A DNA stretch of 64,000 nucleotides. Source: Tetragonia tetragonoides. Its lineage: Eukaryota; Streptophyta; Magnoliopsida; Caryophyllales; Aizoaceae. This document shows, in pieces, positions 22,456 to 33,379 of the stretch. The position numbers and the translations under genes are program-made. The stretch lies in NCBI GenBank assembly GCA_038025085.1, contig CM076142.1, forward strand, positions 1,091,501 through 1,155,500, read 5' to 3'. The notes beneath the pieces were generated by a model, which did not search any database, had not been told where the DNA came from, and saw only the letters and a program-made list of their open reading frames with translations. Positions within the stretch are counted from its first letter, which is position 1. Each line of letters begins with the position of its first letter.

Positions 22456-23934
22456 GCAGCTAAGCTCTGGGGACGTCTCCCATATAACACATCTGGAGTA
22501 CCCATAGGTTCCTATTGCCCGAGCCATCTTCCACTTTACGCTATTAGTAGCTTAAGTAGCTTTTCATTTCTTTTGTATCGTATAACATTAGCACAACATT
22601 ACTCACATATTTACTAGCTAGTTTGTACTAACAAATACCACAACTTTCTTTCTTCTTTTCATATCTTATTTGGTATCTTAATAGCTCTTCGTTTCTTTTC
22701 TTTCTAATGACGTGTTCACATTACGTCATATACTTGCTCATATCTTTCTTCTTAAGCTCGTAGCACAAGAGCACTTTAAGTATCATTTCCTCTTCTTATA
22801 ACTCATTACTTTGCTCTGTAGCATATTACAAAGCTTGAGACATAAACTGGTCATTCTTTCATAATTAAAACATAGTTTCTGAACCTAGTTGGGCAAGTAT
22901 CTATAATCACATACATTACAAAAGATAAAATACTGAACACTTAAATTCAGCTCAAACAATTCTTGGAAAATAGTGACCTGCATCTTGCCTATATATTCTA
23001 ACATAACTTCTAGCAAAAATACTACCGTCTGGAAAACCAATTTGAGTAATTGCTCTTAAACACCTTGTTCACTAATTACACTTCCTAACACTACAACTCT
23101 TAATTAGATGAGGCACAAGCTTCTATGTTATGCATAAACAACTACTTGGACAGCATTTGATTTCTCAAGTTAACTAACCAAGAACCCAATTCTTCTCTGC
23201 TATTTAGCCCACATATCTAGTACTGACCAAACGCGAATTCTAGCAAAACACTACTACTGTGCATATAACAAGCTCCCCAAAATCATATAAAATCAATTCA
23301 AGTACAAATACACATAATTAGGCTCAAAATGAGTGTAAAAAGAACCTGACGTAATAGACCTAGTTACCTCAAATGCAATTAGCGTCCTAGTAGCGATTCC
23401 CCCGTCCTACTACTTCCAATTCCACAAGGATCAGCAATTGGGTCACTAAAATTAACTATCTCTACTCAGCTTCTAACAATTAAACCAAAGGAAGCAAACT
23501 AAATTAGGGATTGAGTATTATACCTAACCAATCGGTATAGGTGGGACGGTGGTGCGTTGGGGCTAGTGTGCTGATGGTTTTACGGCTCCTCTCGCTGCTG
23601 CTAGTTATCTCTTCAATTGGGCAGGACAACGGGAAAGAGGGGTAGACGTGGTGGCTCACATCAGACCCTCGGTCTGAGCTGGTTGAGTGAGCGACAGAGA
23701 GCGAAGGTGTTGCTGGTGGTGAGAGCTGCGTGGTGGTGGTGATGTGCGGGACAATGGTGATGGCATGGTGTTAGTGGTGATGCGTGTGGTGGTCGGGTGG
23801 AGCTAAACAGAAAAGGAGGAAGAGTTTGGGGGTTTTTAAAAATGAAGAGCGAGAAAGCTAAGCATGGCCTTTATAAGGTTGAGGAGAAAGAGTCGGTTAA
23901 CATGGGGTGGGCTTTAATTTCCTTTCTGATGGGT

Positions 23935-24219
23935 TTCTCTTTGATTGGCTAAATGGACCTAATTCTTTACATGATAGCCTAAGGATATAATCTAGTGTGA
24001 CTATTCTTTTCTCTTTGATTGGCTAAATGGACCTAATTCTTTACATGATAGCCTAAGGATATAATCTAGTGTGACTATTCTCTCATAAGCTTAGTCCAAC
24101 TCTACTAACTTTTCAACATCTTATTCATTCCTAATTTCTTAGGTGACTAAAGCTGGTACAACTCTATTAACTTTTCAACATCTTATTCATTCCTAATTTC
24201 TTAGGTGACTAAAGCTAGT
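23935..24219. repeat. Two adjacent tandem duplications (74 bp and 62 bp)
   Basis: TTCTCTTTGATTGGCTAAAT recurs at 23935 and 24009 (74-bp unit, essentially perfect). CAACTCTA(C/T)TAACTTTTC recurs at 24097 and 24159 (62-bp unit, nearly perfect). Both lie near the right end of the 2.75-kb element. Confidence 0.92.
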
Positions 24220-24381
24220 ACAAGTCTAGAGTACTAAGACTCAACACAATTCTCTAGTAGGACTACCATTTAATTATAAAACATCATTAACGATATTAAT
24301 AATTATCAATATTTAACAAAACGACTAGTTTTTTATTTATTTATTAGGAAATGCTATAAAAGTAGTGGGTATTACATTAAT

Positions 24382-25980
24382 CGTCAAAATTAATTCACCA
24401 GAGGTCCACAACATATGAAAGGAAAGATATTTTAAGCATGGAAGGAAGGAAAGAGATATCAAGTATTAACCTGATCGAACAATTTCTCTGGTACCAAACT
24501 ACCAATAGTAGAGTAATAGCATACCAGGAAAATCGCACAGAGAGAGAGAGAGAGAAATAATGAGTACCTTGATGACTTGATCAGTTACTTGGAACTTTAT
24601 TGTTAAATAAATCTGCATATCTTGAATAGAAAGACATTTGGGGTAATGTCATCACTTCATTATTTAACTGCAAATAATCTACGATAGAAGGCATAAGGAA
24701 TTCAATGGATCATTGTCATATTACACTAACACAAAGAAATAATATTATGAAAAAAGAAAACGAAAATGCAAATCCAGAATCAAATTAAATCAGCAAGAAT
24801 AAGATTTTTAATAGGGAACGATATCAAAAGAAGAAGGCTGAAACACGAAAAAAAAATCGCAACCATAATATCTGGGAGAGATCAGTTTAATCACGACTCA
24901 TACAATTCTGGAATTTAGGAGGAAGGAGAAATAATTTATGCGAGTGATAATTGGAGGTTGGAACTGTAACATAAACTGTCCGTAAAATGAGGAGGGAAGA
25001 GAAAAATACTCCATTTGATTAGGAATAGGTCTTTGTTGAATTAGTTACAACAACCTGAAGAAGTGGATTAGTTCACTTAGGATTGTATAGTTACGTTTTT
25101 TTTCCTCCTTTGCTTAGAAATTTAAGTGAAAAAATAATAATATTTAATATTAATTAATAAATCAATGATGATGTCAAAATTACTTTTGGCGGGAATTTTT
25201 TTAATGAGAGAATGACATGTAGAAAAGTATATAGATTTGATACTGAAACGCCAAGTTTGGTATATTTCACATCCACAACTTACAACTTAACTTTGTTGTC
25301 TAAAGATGAAAATTCAGGATTCTCTCAAACTAATTGCAGTATGCAAATAAGATTTTTTTATTTTTTCGGCCAAAACATCTTCAAAAAGTTTTCGATAATA
25401 AAATGATATATAGAAGACACCTTATAAAACCCAAGTTGAAGATATTTGCATAAAAAAAATCTCCATTAATTCTATGTTATATTCTACTATTTTGCCTTAC
25501 ACTTTATAATCTTCTCTAAATTGGACTTTTCTTTCCCATTTCCCACTGACTCCCAATTCTAATCGTCTGCTACCCCCAACACCGCCTCCCTCTCCCCCTC
25601 CTACTATTTAATTTCGTCAGACCCATAGAGGAGAGAGAAAATTCCGCACCACATCACCACTGTCGCCTCACTACCACCATCTGTAGGCCGAATCTAATCG
25701 TCACCGTTAGAATTTCAACTCCATAACGACGCCGCCGATAAGACCTTTTGATCTGTTTCATTACATATTTCTCTAAAAACTGATATGTTTTCCTATTATG
25801 GTTCCAATTCAAACTGATTTAGTTTCCTAATACTTTTCCAATTGTTTGTTTGTTTTTTTTCTTTCTTAAATTTTTGATTTCCGAAATTTGTTTATTTCTA
25901 TAAATTCAGGAGAGGGAGGGAGAGCAAGAGGAAAAGGAAGAGGAATCAGAATCAGAAGGAGCACGGCGCGGGCGAGTTCC
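24382..25980. other. Intergenic, then probable leader of the Tim17-like locus
   Basis: AT-rich DNA without genes up to about 25.5 kb, with a short GA run at 24540-24555. From about 25600 the sequence becomes richer in C and purine blocks. A good acceptor (TCTATAAATTCAG at 25898-25910) precedes a purine-rich stretch, so 25.6-25.98 kb may be a spliced 5' leader for the frame at 26007. Confidence 0.4.
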
Positions 25981-26006
25981 AAGTTATGTAAACCAGAAAA
26001 TTTTCG

Positions 26007-26387
26007 GTGCTATGGAATGCCTTGGATAGTGTCGGGATAGGATATACGATAGGTGACATGATCGGGTTTTGCTACCACTTCACCAAAGCCACCTTTTCGG
26101 GAGTTGCTAGTCGTCCTTTCAAGATAGCATGCCCAAACTCGCCGCGTGTAGGCGGCAAGTTTGGGTTGTATTCATTGCTATGGGAAATCTCCTTCAACTC
26201 CTTATCTAAAGTAACCGATGCCAATATGGAATTCACTAACTATGTCGCTTCAGACGTCTTAGCCATAGGGCTCATGTCTGTTCGCCGGGGCATCATCCTC
26301 GCCTCGCCTTGCCTCGCCTCGCGCCCTTGCCTTTGGAGCACTCATCTCTCCCCCCTTCTATCTTATCTCCAAGATAATATATTCTAG
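26007..26387 (+). CDS. Divergent Tim17/Tim22/Tim23-family reading frame, possibly a pseudogene
   Basis: Family members are four-helix proteins of mitochondrial inner membrane import channels, and plant Tim17 genes commonly lack introns. Here about 100 codons read DSVGIGYTIGDMIGFCYHF, then CPNSPRVGGKFGLYS, then VASDVLAIGLMSVRRGI. These follow the Tim17 order: a glycine-rich helix with xHF, then APRVGGSF, then a glycine/alanine helix before SMRQG. Key glycines of the last helices are replaced and the C-terminus differs. No ATG opens the frame: a TAA lies just upstream, and the adjacent frame reads VPSYVNQKIFGAMECL, which suggests a one-base frameshift near 26020. The C-terminal part runs into repeated CTCGCC. 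Probably a decayed or very divergent copy. Confidence 0.5.
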   Translation: MLWNALDSVGIGYTIGDMIGFCYHFTKATFSGVASRPFKIACPNSPRVGGKFGLYSLLWEISFNSLSKVTDANMEFTNYVASDVLAIGLMSVRRGIILASPCLASRPCLWSTHLSPLLSYLQDNIF

Positions 26388-27410
26388 TGATCATGCTCTT
26401 TCTCTCTAGCACCCTAATACTACAACTAATTATCATAGGAGGATCACTAATAATTATCAGTAGCACAATTCTTTTCGGGGCGCAGCCTAAATTTTGCTAA
26501 ATTATGTTCAATGTAATTGCTTTGCTTTTCTTTTCTTTTCTTTCTACAACAATTTTAATTTAGTTTCCTTCAGGGGAGTGTAGTGGAGGGGAGGGGATAG
26601 TGAATTTTCCTTGTTCTCTCGTATGTTGTACCGTAGTGTCATGTTGTGAGCCAAATTAATCTATGTCACTTCGACTTTATTGTGAATGATGATACATATA
26701 GCCAAGACACTAGTTTGACTGCAAACAAATACTAGTTTCTATGAAATTTCAATTCTTATGGTGGATGATCAAGCATACAGTTTTTCTTTTTGTCTTTGTT
26801 TTTTTGTGTGCTGCAAAGCAATGGACATGGAATCACCAGTGGAGTGTTGCAAGTGGCTGTAGTTTTATTTTATCTGTGTTGTTGATCCCAGACACCGTTG
26901 GCGAACTCTGCCCTTGAAAAGCATGTGTCTTTCTCATTCCCTTCCTGCCACAAGTTTGCACTAACTTGTTTCTATTTTGAGTTATGTTTCACAGTTGTGG
27001 GAGACACTCTTTACTACTCGAATTCAACTGGTTAGTCGTATATATCTGCAATAGTGCAGTGAACTAGGCTAGGAGTGAGTTGGAGGAAGCATGAAATTCT
27101 GACGGCGTAGTCCGTGGATGGACATAAAATCATCATACCAGATAGAACTCATGTGTATCAGAGCACATACTTGTCAGAAGAGAACCTGTAGAACTGACTG
27201 AATGTAATTTCTACTTATGAAGAACTATACAACTACATCCATTCAATAGTGCTAAAATGATCCTATCAGCACTACATCATAGAGTTATTGCAACAGAAAC
27301 TGCAGAAAACGAACTGGGTATCTATCTAATTACCCACAAAACAAAGTTTTTGAAGATCTAGCTAAAGAACCTTCATTTGTTTCCACTCACCTGTCTAACT
27401 AGATAAACCC
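26388..27410. other. Downstream of the Tim17-like frame, no gene recognised
   Basis: T-rich plus-strand sequence, plausibly a 3' untranslated region at first, then unassigned DNA. No conserved coding stretch was seen. Confidence 0.35.
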
Positions 27411-27414
27411 ACGA

Positions 27415-27690
27415 AAGCATGGGTACAGGGCACCGAGGGTCCTCTTATGCCAGGATGGACCCTCTCGAGAAATTTGGGTGAAAATGACTTCCGGGCCCTA
27501 GGAAGCCAAAAATAAAGGCTATTTATTATCCACGTTTTTGGGGCTCATGGAAGGCCCCATAACAAAGTTCGATATTTTCGCACCACATGGCACGGAACAC
27601 CAATAGGAGACATGGGAGGACCACGCGGTGGATTACATGTGGTCCTTTGTAGGCTTATTAGGCCCCAACGCCTAGGAAGTGCCGACCGTG
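27415..27690 (-). repeat. Single inverted satellite monomer
   Basis: Reverse complement of the unit in the 30.7-31.9 kb array: GGGTACAGGGCACCGAGGG, CTTCCGGGCC, CACGTTTTTGGG and TTTTCGCACCACATGGCACG appear in the opposite order and strand. About 275 bp, so nearly one full unit. Confidence 0.85.
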
Positions 27691-28496
27691 CGCTACCGAG
27701 AGCGACCCAATATACACTAATATAACTTAACATAAAGTAACCGTAACCAATCGTAACACAAAACACGGTAACGTAACCTACTGCAACTAGAAGACTTCAA
27801 GGCATCAATCCCAACAAATCCCCACCTTGACTTAAATCATCTACAGAAGACAAACTTGAAGGTATCGATCCAACATACTTAATTAATCACTTTGACTTAA
27901 TTTGAGACATAATCCTAACAAATCGCAAGGTTGCGAAATCTTGAGGGAGAAGAAAGTAACACTTCCACGTGAGTATCTACTCGAGGGGCTTGTTCTGATT
28001 TGTGTGGTTGCTTTTGGGGCCTATTACCTTGGCCGTGGTGGTCGAGGTAATGGAGGTGAAGGTAATGGCCGTGGTGGTGGAGGTAATGATGTGATTTTTA
28101 AAAAAGAAACATGACCATAGGAATATCAATTCAATGTTTTTTTTTAAAATTTAATTTCTGGTTGTTGCTCACATTTCCCTAAAACTTATGCATGCTTGGG
28201 TTGTTCCCCTTACTATGTCCCTTTGTAGATCCACCAGTGGTAAATCAGCAAAGAGAATCCAATTAAGATGCAAGTGTGAATGAGGACAATAATGATGTAA
28301 AGCCAACTTCGGGCATTAGACAATTGGAAATGAGAGATGTGACTGTGGAAGTCCCCAAGTATTTCCAAGACGCATACATTTGCATCCTCGGGGATTGTGG
28401 GTGCTATGCAAAACATCCGATCAGATTGCTTATGGGGGGAAAGATCTCCAATAAGATAACATCAAACAAACTCTCTGATTTTCGATCCGTCAATAT
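27691..28496. other. Spacer with short unassigned open frames
   Basis: Plus-strand frames at 27902-28114 (glycine-rich tail GRGGRGNGGEGNGRGGGG) and 28276-28503 have no recognisable domain. They may be remnants of a transposon or of a coding exon. I do not assign a function. Confidence 0.3.
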
Positions 28497-28504
28497 ACTA
28501 TAAC

Positions 28505-29904
28505 CAATGAAGCACCGAAACGTGAATCAGGTCGCGTTTCGCGTTTCCGAAACGTTTCGAAACGCAAAACGCGACCGAAACGCTTTCGAAACGTCCGAAA
28601 CGCTAGACATTTGGCGAAACGCACGGGAAACTCTGGATTGACGAAGAAACGCGCGCGAAACGCTGAGACAGAAATCGAAACGCGGCCGAAACGCGCGAAT
28701 TTTTTAATTTCCAGAAAAAAAAAATATATATATATATATAACCCTTTTTTTCTTCTAAACCCTAACCCGACACTCTCTTCTCTCTCCTTCTCTCTCTTCT
28801 CTCTCTTCTCTCCAACGGCGACTCTGAAGCTTCTTCTCAAGCTCATTCCTTCCTCTCCGGCGACTCTGAAGGTTTTCTCCGGCGATCTCAAGCTTCTTCT
28901 CTCTTCTCCGGCGATCTCAAGCTCGACAAGTAATTTTATTTTTTGATTTCTTTATCTCCTCTCTTTTCTCATTCCTTCCTCTCCTCTCAAACTCGATCTC
29001 AAGCTTTCTGTTTATGTTTTGTTTGATTTCATTTATGTTATTTCACTTATTTGCTTTATGTTTCTCTCTTTTCTTCATGTTCTTTTTAATTTCTGTTAAT
29101 TTCCTCTCATCTCTTTTCTTTTTATTTTCTGTTTAATTTCGTTTTATATGCTATTTGCTTTCTGTTTATGTTTTGTTTGATTTCGTTTATGTTATTTCAC
29201 TTATTTGCTTTCTGTTTCTCTATTTTCTTCATGTTCTTTTTAATTTCAGTTAATTTCCTCTCATCTCTTTTTTTTTTTGTCTAGATACATGGCTTCAACT
29301 GATGATAGTGCTAATGTTAGTGAGTCAGCTGAGACTTCTCAAAATACAGACCCTAATAAACCTCTTTGGGTATATGTTAAAAATTTTGGTAGAACTGGAG
29401 GCAAAAGGGGTGGTAATATCAAATGGGAGTGTCTTCTTTGTCATGGAAATTACCAAGGGACATACACTAGAATTAGATATCATCTGTTGGGAATTGCAGG
29501 GAAGGGAATTGGGATATGTTCAAAGGCAACCAGAGAGCATAGGCGTGAAATGGAGAGGTTGGAGGAACAAGTTAACAAAAGGCAGAAAAACAATGCACCC
29601 CACCAAGTGCCCTTAACACCATCAGGGATAGTTGATTTGGATGAAGATGGTACTAGTGATTTAATGCAAAGTGCTAAAAGAAAAAAATTAGAAGAGACTC
29701 CTCTTGGTAAGGCATTTGATATGCAAGCTAGGAACCAGCTAGGAACCACTTGATGGAATAATTATTTTCTGTTTTTTTAATATATTTTTTTAATATATTT
29801 TTTGTGGGGACGTTTCCGCGTTTCCGGCATTTTTGAGAATTGACGTTTCACGTTTCACGTTTCACGTTTCGCGTTTCCGCGTTTCACGTTTCCGTGCAAC
29901 CTTG
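28505..29904 (+). mobile_element. hAT transposon derivative with a BED-finger ORF
   Basis: The 8-bp target duplication ACTATAAC lies at 28497-28504 and 29905-29912. The ends CAATGAAGCACCGAAACGTG and CACGTTTCCGTGCAACCTTG are imperfect inverted repeats (18 of 22 positions including inner bases). The left 190 bp carries about a dozen GAAACG motifs and the right 90 bp several CGTTTC motifs. After a CT-rich leader, the ORF at 29289 encodes only the N-terminal end of a transposase. Length is 1400 bp. It is an internally deleted element that would depend on a full-length relative. Confidence 0.9.
29289..29753 (+). CDS. Truncated hAT transposase, BED zinc-finger domain only
   Basis: The 154-codon frame starts at ATG 29289. 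A BED-type finger is seen with C48 and C51 (WECLLCHG), H65 (RYHL) and C77 (GICSKA), preceded by VKNFGRTGGKRGG. This is the usual N-terminal DNA-binding module of hAT transposases. A coiled, charged stretch (EHRREMERLEEQVNKRQK) follows, and then an acidic region. The catalytic DDE part and the hAT dimerisation domain are absent: the frame ends at a TGA shortly before the element's right subterminal repeats. Such a protein could bind element ends without cutting, though its expression is unknown. Confidence 0.8.
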   Translation: MASTDDSANVSESAETSQNTDPNKPLWVYVKNFGRTGGKRGGNIKWECLLCHGNYQGTYTRIRYHLLGIAGKGIGICSKATREHRREMERLEEQVNKRQKNNAPHQVPLTPSGIVDLDEDGTSDLMQSAKRKKLEETPLGKAFDMQARNQLGTT

Positions 29905-29912
29905 ACTATAAC

Positions 29913-30734
29913 TATGGATTTTCAAACATGAAAAATCGAAATTAGGGAAGTTCAATGTCATATGTAGTGACATGTTATCTGTTCTTTGTTTGGCAGGTTG
30001 AAACTTATTTAAAATTATGTAGGTCATCCGTTGTGTTACAAGTAAACATATGCATCGTGTTTTCTAGGTTTAGTATATAGGGGTGATTGTTTCTCCCTCC
30101 GCTTTGTGTTTTTATTAATTAGTGAAGGAGTTTGCAGTTTGTATCAGAGTTATTTGAATTTCCGGTGACACTTATCCAGCATTTTATAATATGTTGTGGT
30201 CTCTTTTTGTTTCCTTGGCCTATGATATGGGCTACTCTTTCCTCTTCGTTTTATTTGTCTTTGGTAGTATTTCAAATATCAGTCGCTGTAATTGTTGTTT
30301 ATAGACCATTGATTGCTCCAACATCAACTGCAATGAGTAAGGTGTCTTTAACTCTTTATAGAGCATAGTTGCTGGACTGTTTGTACTTGGTTTATGATTT
30401 CTGTCCTTCTGTGAGGCAAGTCAACCAACATTTTTTCGTCCGGTCGTAGTTGCAGTGTTTAATGATGGATTTTCCTAGCTTTTGTTGATTTGAGGACTTG
30501 ACTAACATATAACAGTTTGAAATATTGCTCACATGCTCAACCATTGTCCAAAGACTGGAAAAAATGAGAACAAAGATAATTACAGCTATAAGTGTGACTC
30601 AGAAGAAAGCCAAGGAGATAAGGAAGCAGAAGACTAAAAGATGTGACTTTTGTTACATGAATTCTTTGATTTTATCAATTTTTGGCAAGTGTGATATTGG
30701 GTCGATGAAGAGAAGCTTGTGTGGTCAAGGATAG
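29913..30734. other. Spacer between the hAT element and satellite array B
   Basis: T-rich DNA. The open stretch at 30132-30368 is hydrophobic and unrecognised. A lysine-rich stretch near 30540-30650 is also unassigned. No gene is claimed. Confidence 0.3.
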
Positions 30735-30744
30735 TAGGATCTAA

Positions 30745-31939
30745 TCTACTCGGAGGCCTCCCATGTCCCCGGCCTAGTGATGTCCCGTACGATGTGGTGC
30801 GAAAATATACACCTTCGTTACGGGGCCTCCCGGGAGCCCAAAAAACGTGGATAATAGCCTTCATCTTTGGCTTCCCTGAGTTCGGAAGTCGTTTTCGCCC
30901 AAACTTCTCCGTGAGATTCATCATGGCATAAGAGGAGTAGAGGACCCTCTGTGCTCTGGGACGATCATTCGCGACCCCGAACTTCATATTCACCCATGCT
31001 TTCGGTGCTCATGCCCTTGCACTTGTGTCCCGTAAAACCCCCCTTACAAGCCCAACAGGGACCCGATAACCCACCACGCAGGCCTACTATGTCTCCTATG
31101 GATGTCCCGTGCGATATGGTGCGAAAATATACATGTTCGTTCCGGAGCCTCTTAGGAGCCCAAAAAATGTGGATAAAGGTCTTCATTTTTGGCTTCCCAA
31201 GGGCCTGCAAGTTGTTTTTGCCCAAACTTCTTTGTGGGATCCATCATGGCAAAAGAGGACCCCTCGGTGTCATGGGACGGTCATCCGGGACCCCAAACTC
31301 CATATTCACCAATGATTTCGGTGCTCATTCCCTTGCAATTGTGTTCCGTAAAAGCCCCTTACAAGCTGAACAGGGACCCGATAACCCAACCCGTAGGCCT
31401 CCCATGTCCCCTAGGGATGTCTTATGCGATATGATGAGAAAATATGCACCTTCATTACTGAGCTTATTGGGAGCCTCAAAAACGTGGATAATAACCTTCA
31501 TTTTTGGCTTCCCGAGGCCCGGAAGTCGTTTTTGCCCAAACTTTTCCGTGAGGTTTATCATTTCATAAGAGGACCCTCGATGCCCCGAGACGGTCATCCG
31601 GGACCCTGAATCCATATTCACCCATGCTTTTGGTGCTCATGCCCTTGCACTTGTGTCCCGTAAAATCCCCTTACAAGCCTAACAGGGACCCGATAACCCT
31701 CCCCAGATGCCGCCCATGTCTCCTACGGATGTGCCGTGTTATGTGGTGCGAAAATATGCACATTCGTTACGAGGCCTCCCGGGAGCCCAAAAAACGCGGA
31801 TAATAGCCTTCATTTTTGGCTTCTCTGGGTCCGGAAGTTGTTTTCGCCCAAATTTTTGCGGGGGGTCTATCATGTTATAAGAACACCATCGGTGCCCCGG
31901 GACGGTCATACGGAACCCCAAACTCCATATTCACCCATG
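30745..31939 (+). repeat. Satellite array B, about 3.8 copies of a 312-322 bp unit
   Basis: GATGTCCCGT-type anchors occur at 30779, 31101, 31416 and 31728, spaced 322, 315 and 312 bp. Each unit repeats GTGCGAAAATATACA, GGGAGCCCAAAAAACGTGG, TTCATTTTTGGCTTCCC, TTTTTGCCCAAACTT and CTCCATATTCACCCATG in order. Open frames on both strands here are by-products of repeat composition. The same family occurs at 5.69-6.54 kb and inverted at 27.4-27.7 kb. Confidence 0.92.
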
Positions 31940-32162
31940 GGACATAGGTGATGGTTAGGCGTTGAGACATAGGCGGTGGGATATTGGCGCTAGAACGCTG
32001 AGACATAAACGCTGGGATATTGGCACTCGCTGGGCGTTAGAACGATGAGACATAGGCGCTGGCTAGGCGTTGAGACATAGGAGCTGGCTAGGCATTGGAA
32101 CATAGGCGCTGAGACACTGAGCGCTGGGACATAGCCGCTGGGACGCTGGGCGCTTGCTAGGC
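31940..32162 (+). repeat. Minisatellite of GAGACATAGGCGCTGG-like units
   Basis: Irregular tandem run of units built from GGGACATAGGCGCTGG, GGCTAGGCGTTGAGACATAG and GGGATATTGGCGCT, roughly 12-36 bp each. It starts exactly where satellite array B ends. Confidence 0.85.
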
Positions 32163-32199
32163 ATTATTATTATCATTATTATTGTTATTGTTGTTGTAG

Positions 32200-32243
<44 letters not shown>

Positions 32244-32372
32244 TTGTCATTGTCTTCATTATTATTTTTATTTATTTTATTATTATTATTATTGTTGTTG
32301 TTATTATTATTATTATTATTATTAAACACTCAAAAATATAAAATTTTCAGTTTGTCCCAATTTTTTCCATTG

Positions 32373-32405
<33 letters not shown>
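32163..32405 (+). repeat. (ATT)n microsatellite, interrupted
   Basis: Long ATT/TTA trinucleotide runs broken by GTT and CTC variants and by a non-repeat stretch near 32327-32378. The open frames across it are artefacts. Confidence 0.95.
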
Positions 32406-32406
<1 letters not shown>

Positions 32407-32773
32407 AAAAAACTCAAAAATATTAAATTTTAAGTTTGTCTCAATTTTCTCCAATTTCTTCCAGTTTTGCACAGTTTGACCCAGTTTTCATCAGTCTCTC
32501 CTATTTATTAGTTATACTTTCTAGTTTTCATCAAGTTTATTCAGTTTTGTCCAATTTATTTCAGTTCTCTGTCACCGATTCCTATTCGAAAAGAATGAAC
32601 CCTTAGCCAAGAGATTGAATGATTGGAAAAAGAAAAGTGAAGTATATTTTTGTTTTCTCTTTTCTCTCAAAGCTAAATAAAGGGAGAGAGCCAAAATTTG
32701 AACTTAAACCGTCGAAAATTTTCGCTATGGCGCTGTGTTTTCTCAAAGAGCCCGCCACATCAGAAGTAAAACA
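32406..32773. other. Spacer upstream of the histone H4 promoter
   Basis: Short, variable CAGTTTTC/CCAATTT-type stretches up to about 32570, then ordinary DNA leading into the H4 promoter. No gene seen. Confidence 0.4.
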
Positions 32774-33377
<604 letters not shown>

Positions 33378-33379
33378 GT

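Larger units (their letters stand above)
21625..24376 (-). mobile_element. TG...CA element of 2752 bp, probable solo LTR
   Basis: Begins TGTAACACCCCGAATT and ends GGGTATTACA, flanked on both sides by TTAAT (21620-21624 and 24377-24381). TG...CA ends with a 5-bp target duplication fit an LTR retrotransposon. No second LTR copy, primer-binding site or coding sequence is present inside, so a long solo LTR is the simplest reading. In minus orientation there are two sets of tandem repeats (23935-24219), then a TATA-like TATAAAG (complement of 23869-23875), then a GC-richer transcribed-looking stretch, which suits a U3 followed by R. The very long remainder is odd for U5. A noncoding LTR-flanked derivative is an alternative. 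Confidence 0.7.

Noticed and set aside
21625..24376. Helitron
   Set aside because: A Helitron has TC...CTRR ends and no target duplication; here TG...CA ends and a 5-bp duplication are seen.
28490..28946. Arg/Phe-rich open frames on both strands
   Set aside because: They arise from the repeated GAAACG motifs at the left end of the hAT element.
30951..31621. Several overlapping open frames on both strands
   Set aside because: They lie in satellite array B and repeat with its 315-bp period, with different frames open in different units.
32063..32426. Poly-asparagine and poly-leucine/isoleucine open frames
   Set aside because: Direct products of the ATT trinucleotide tract.
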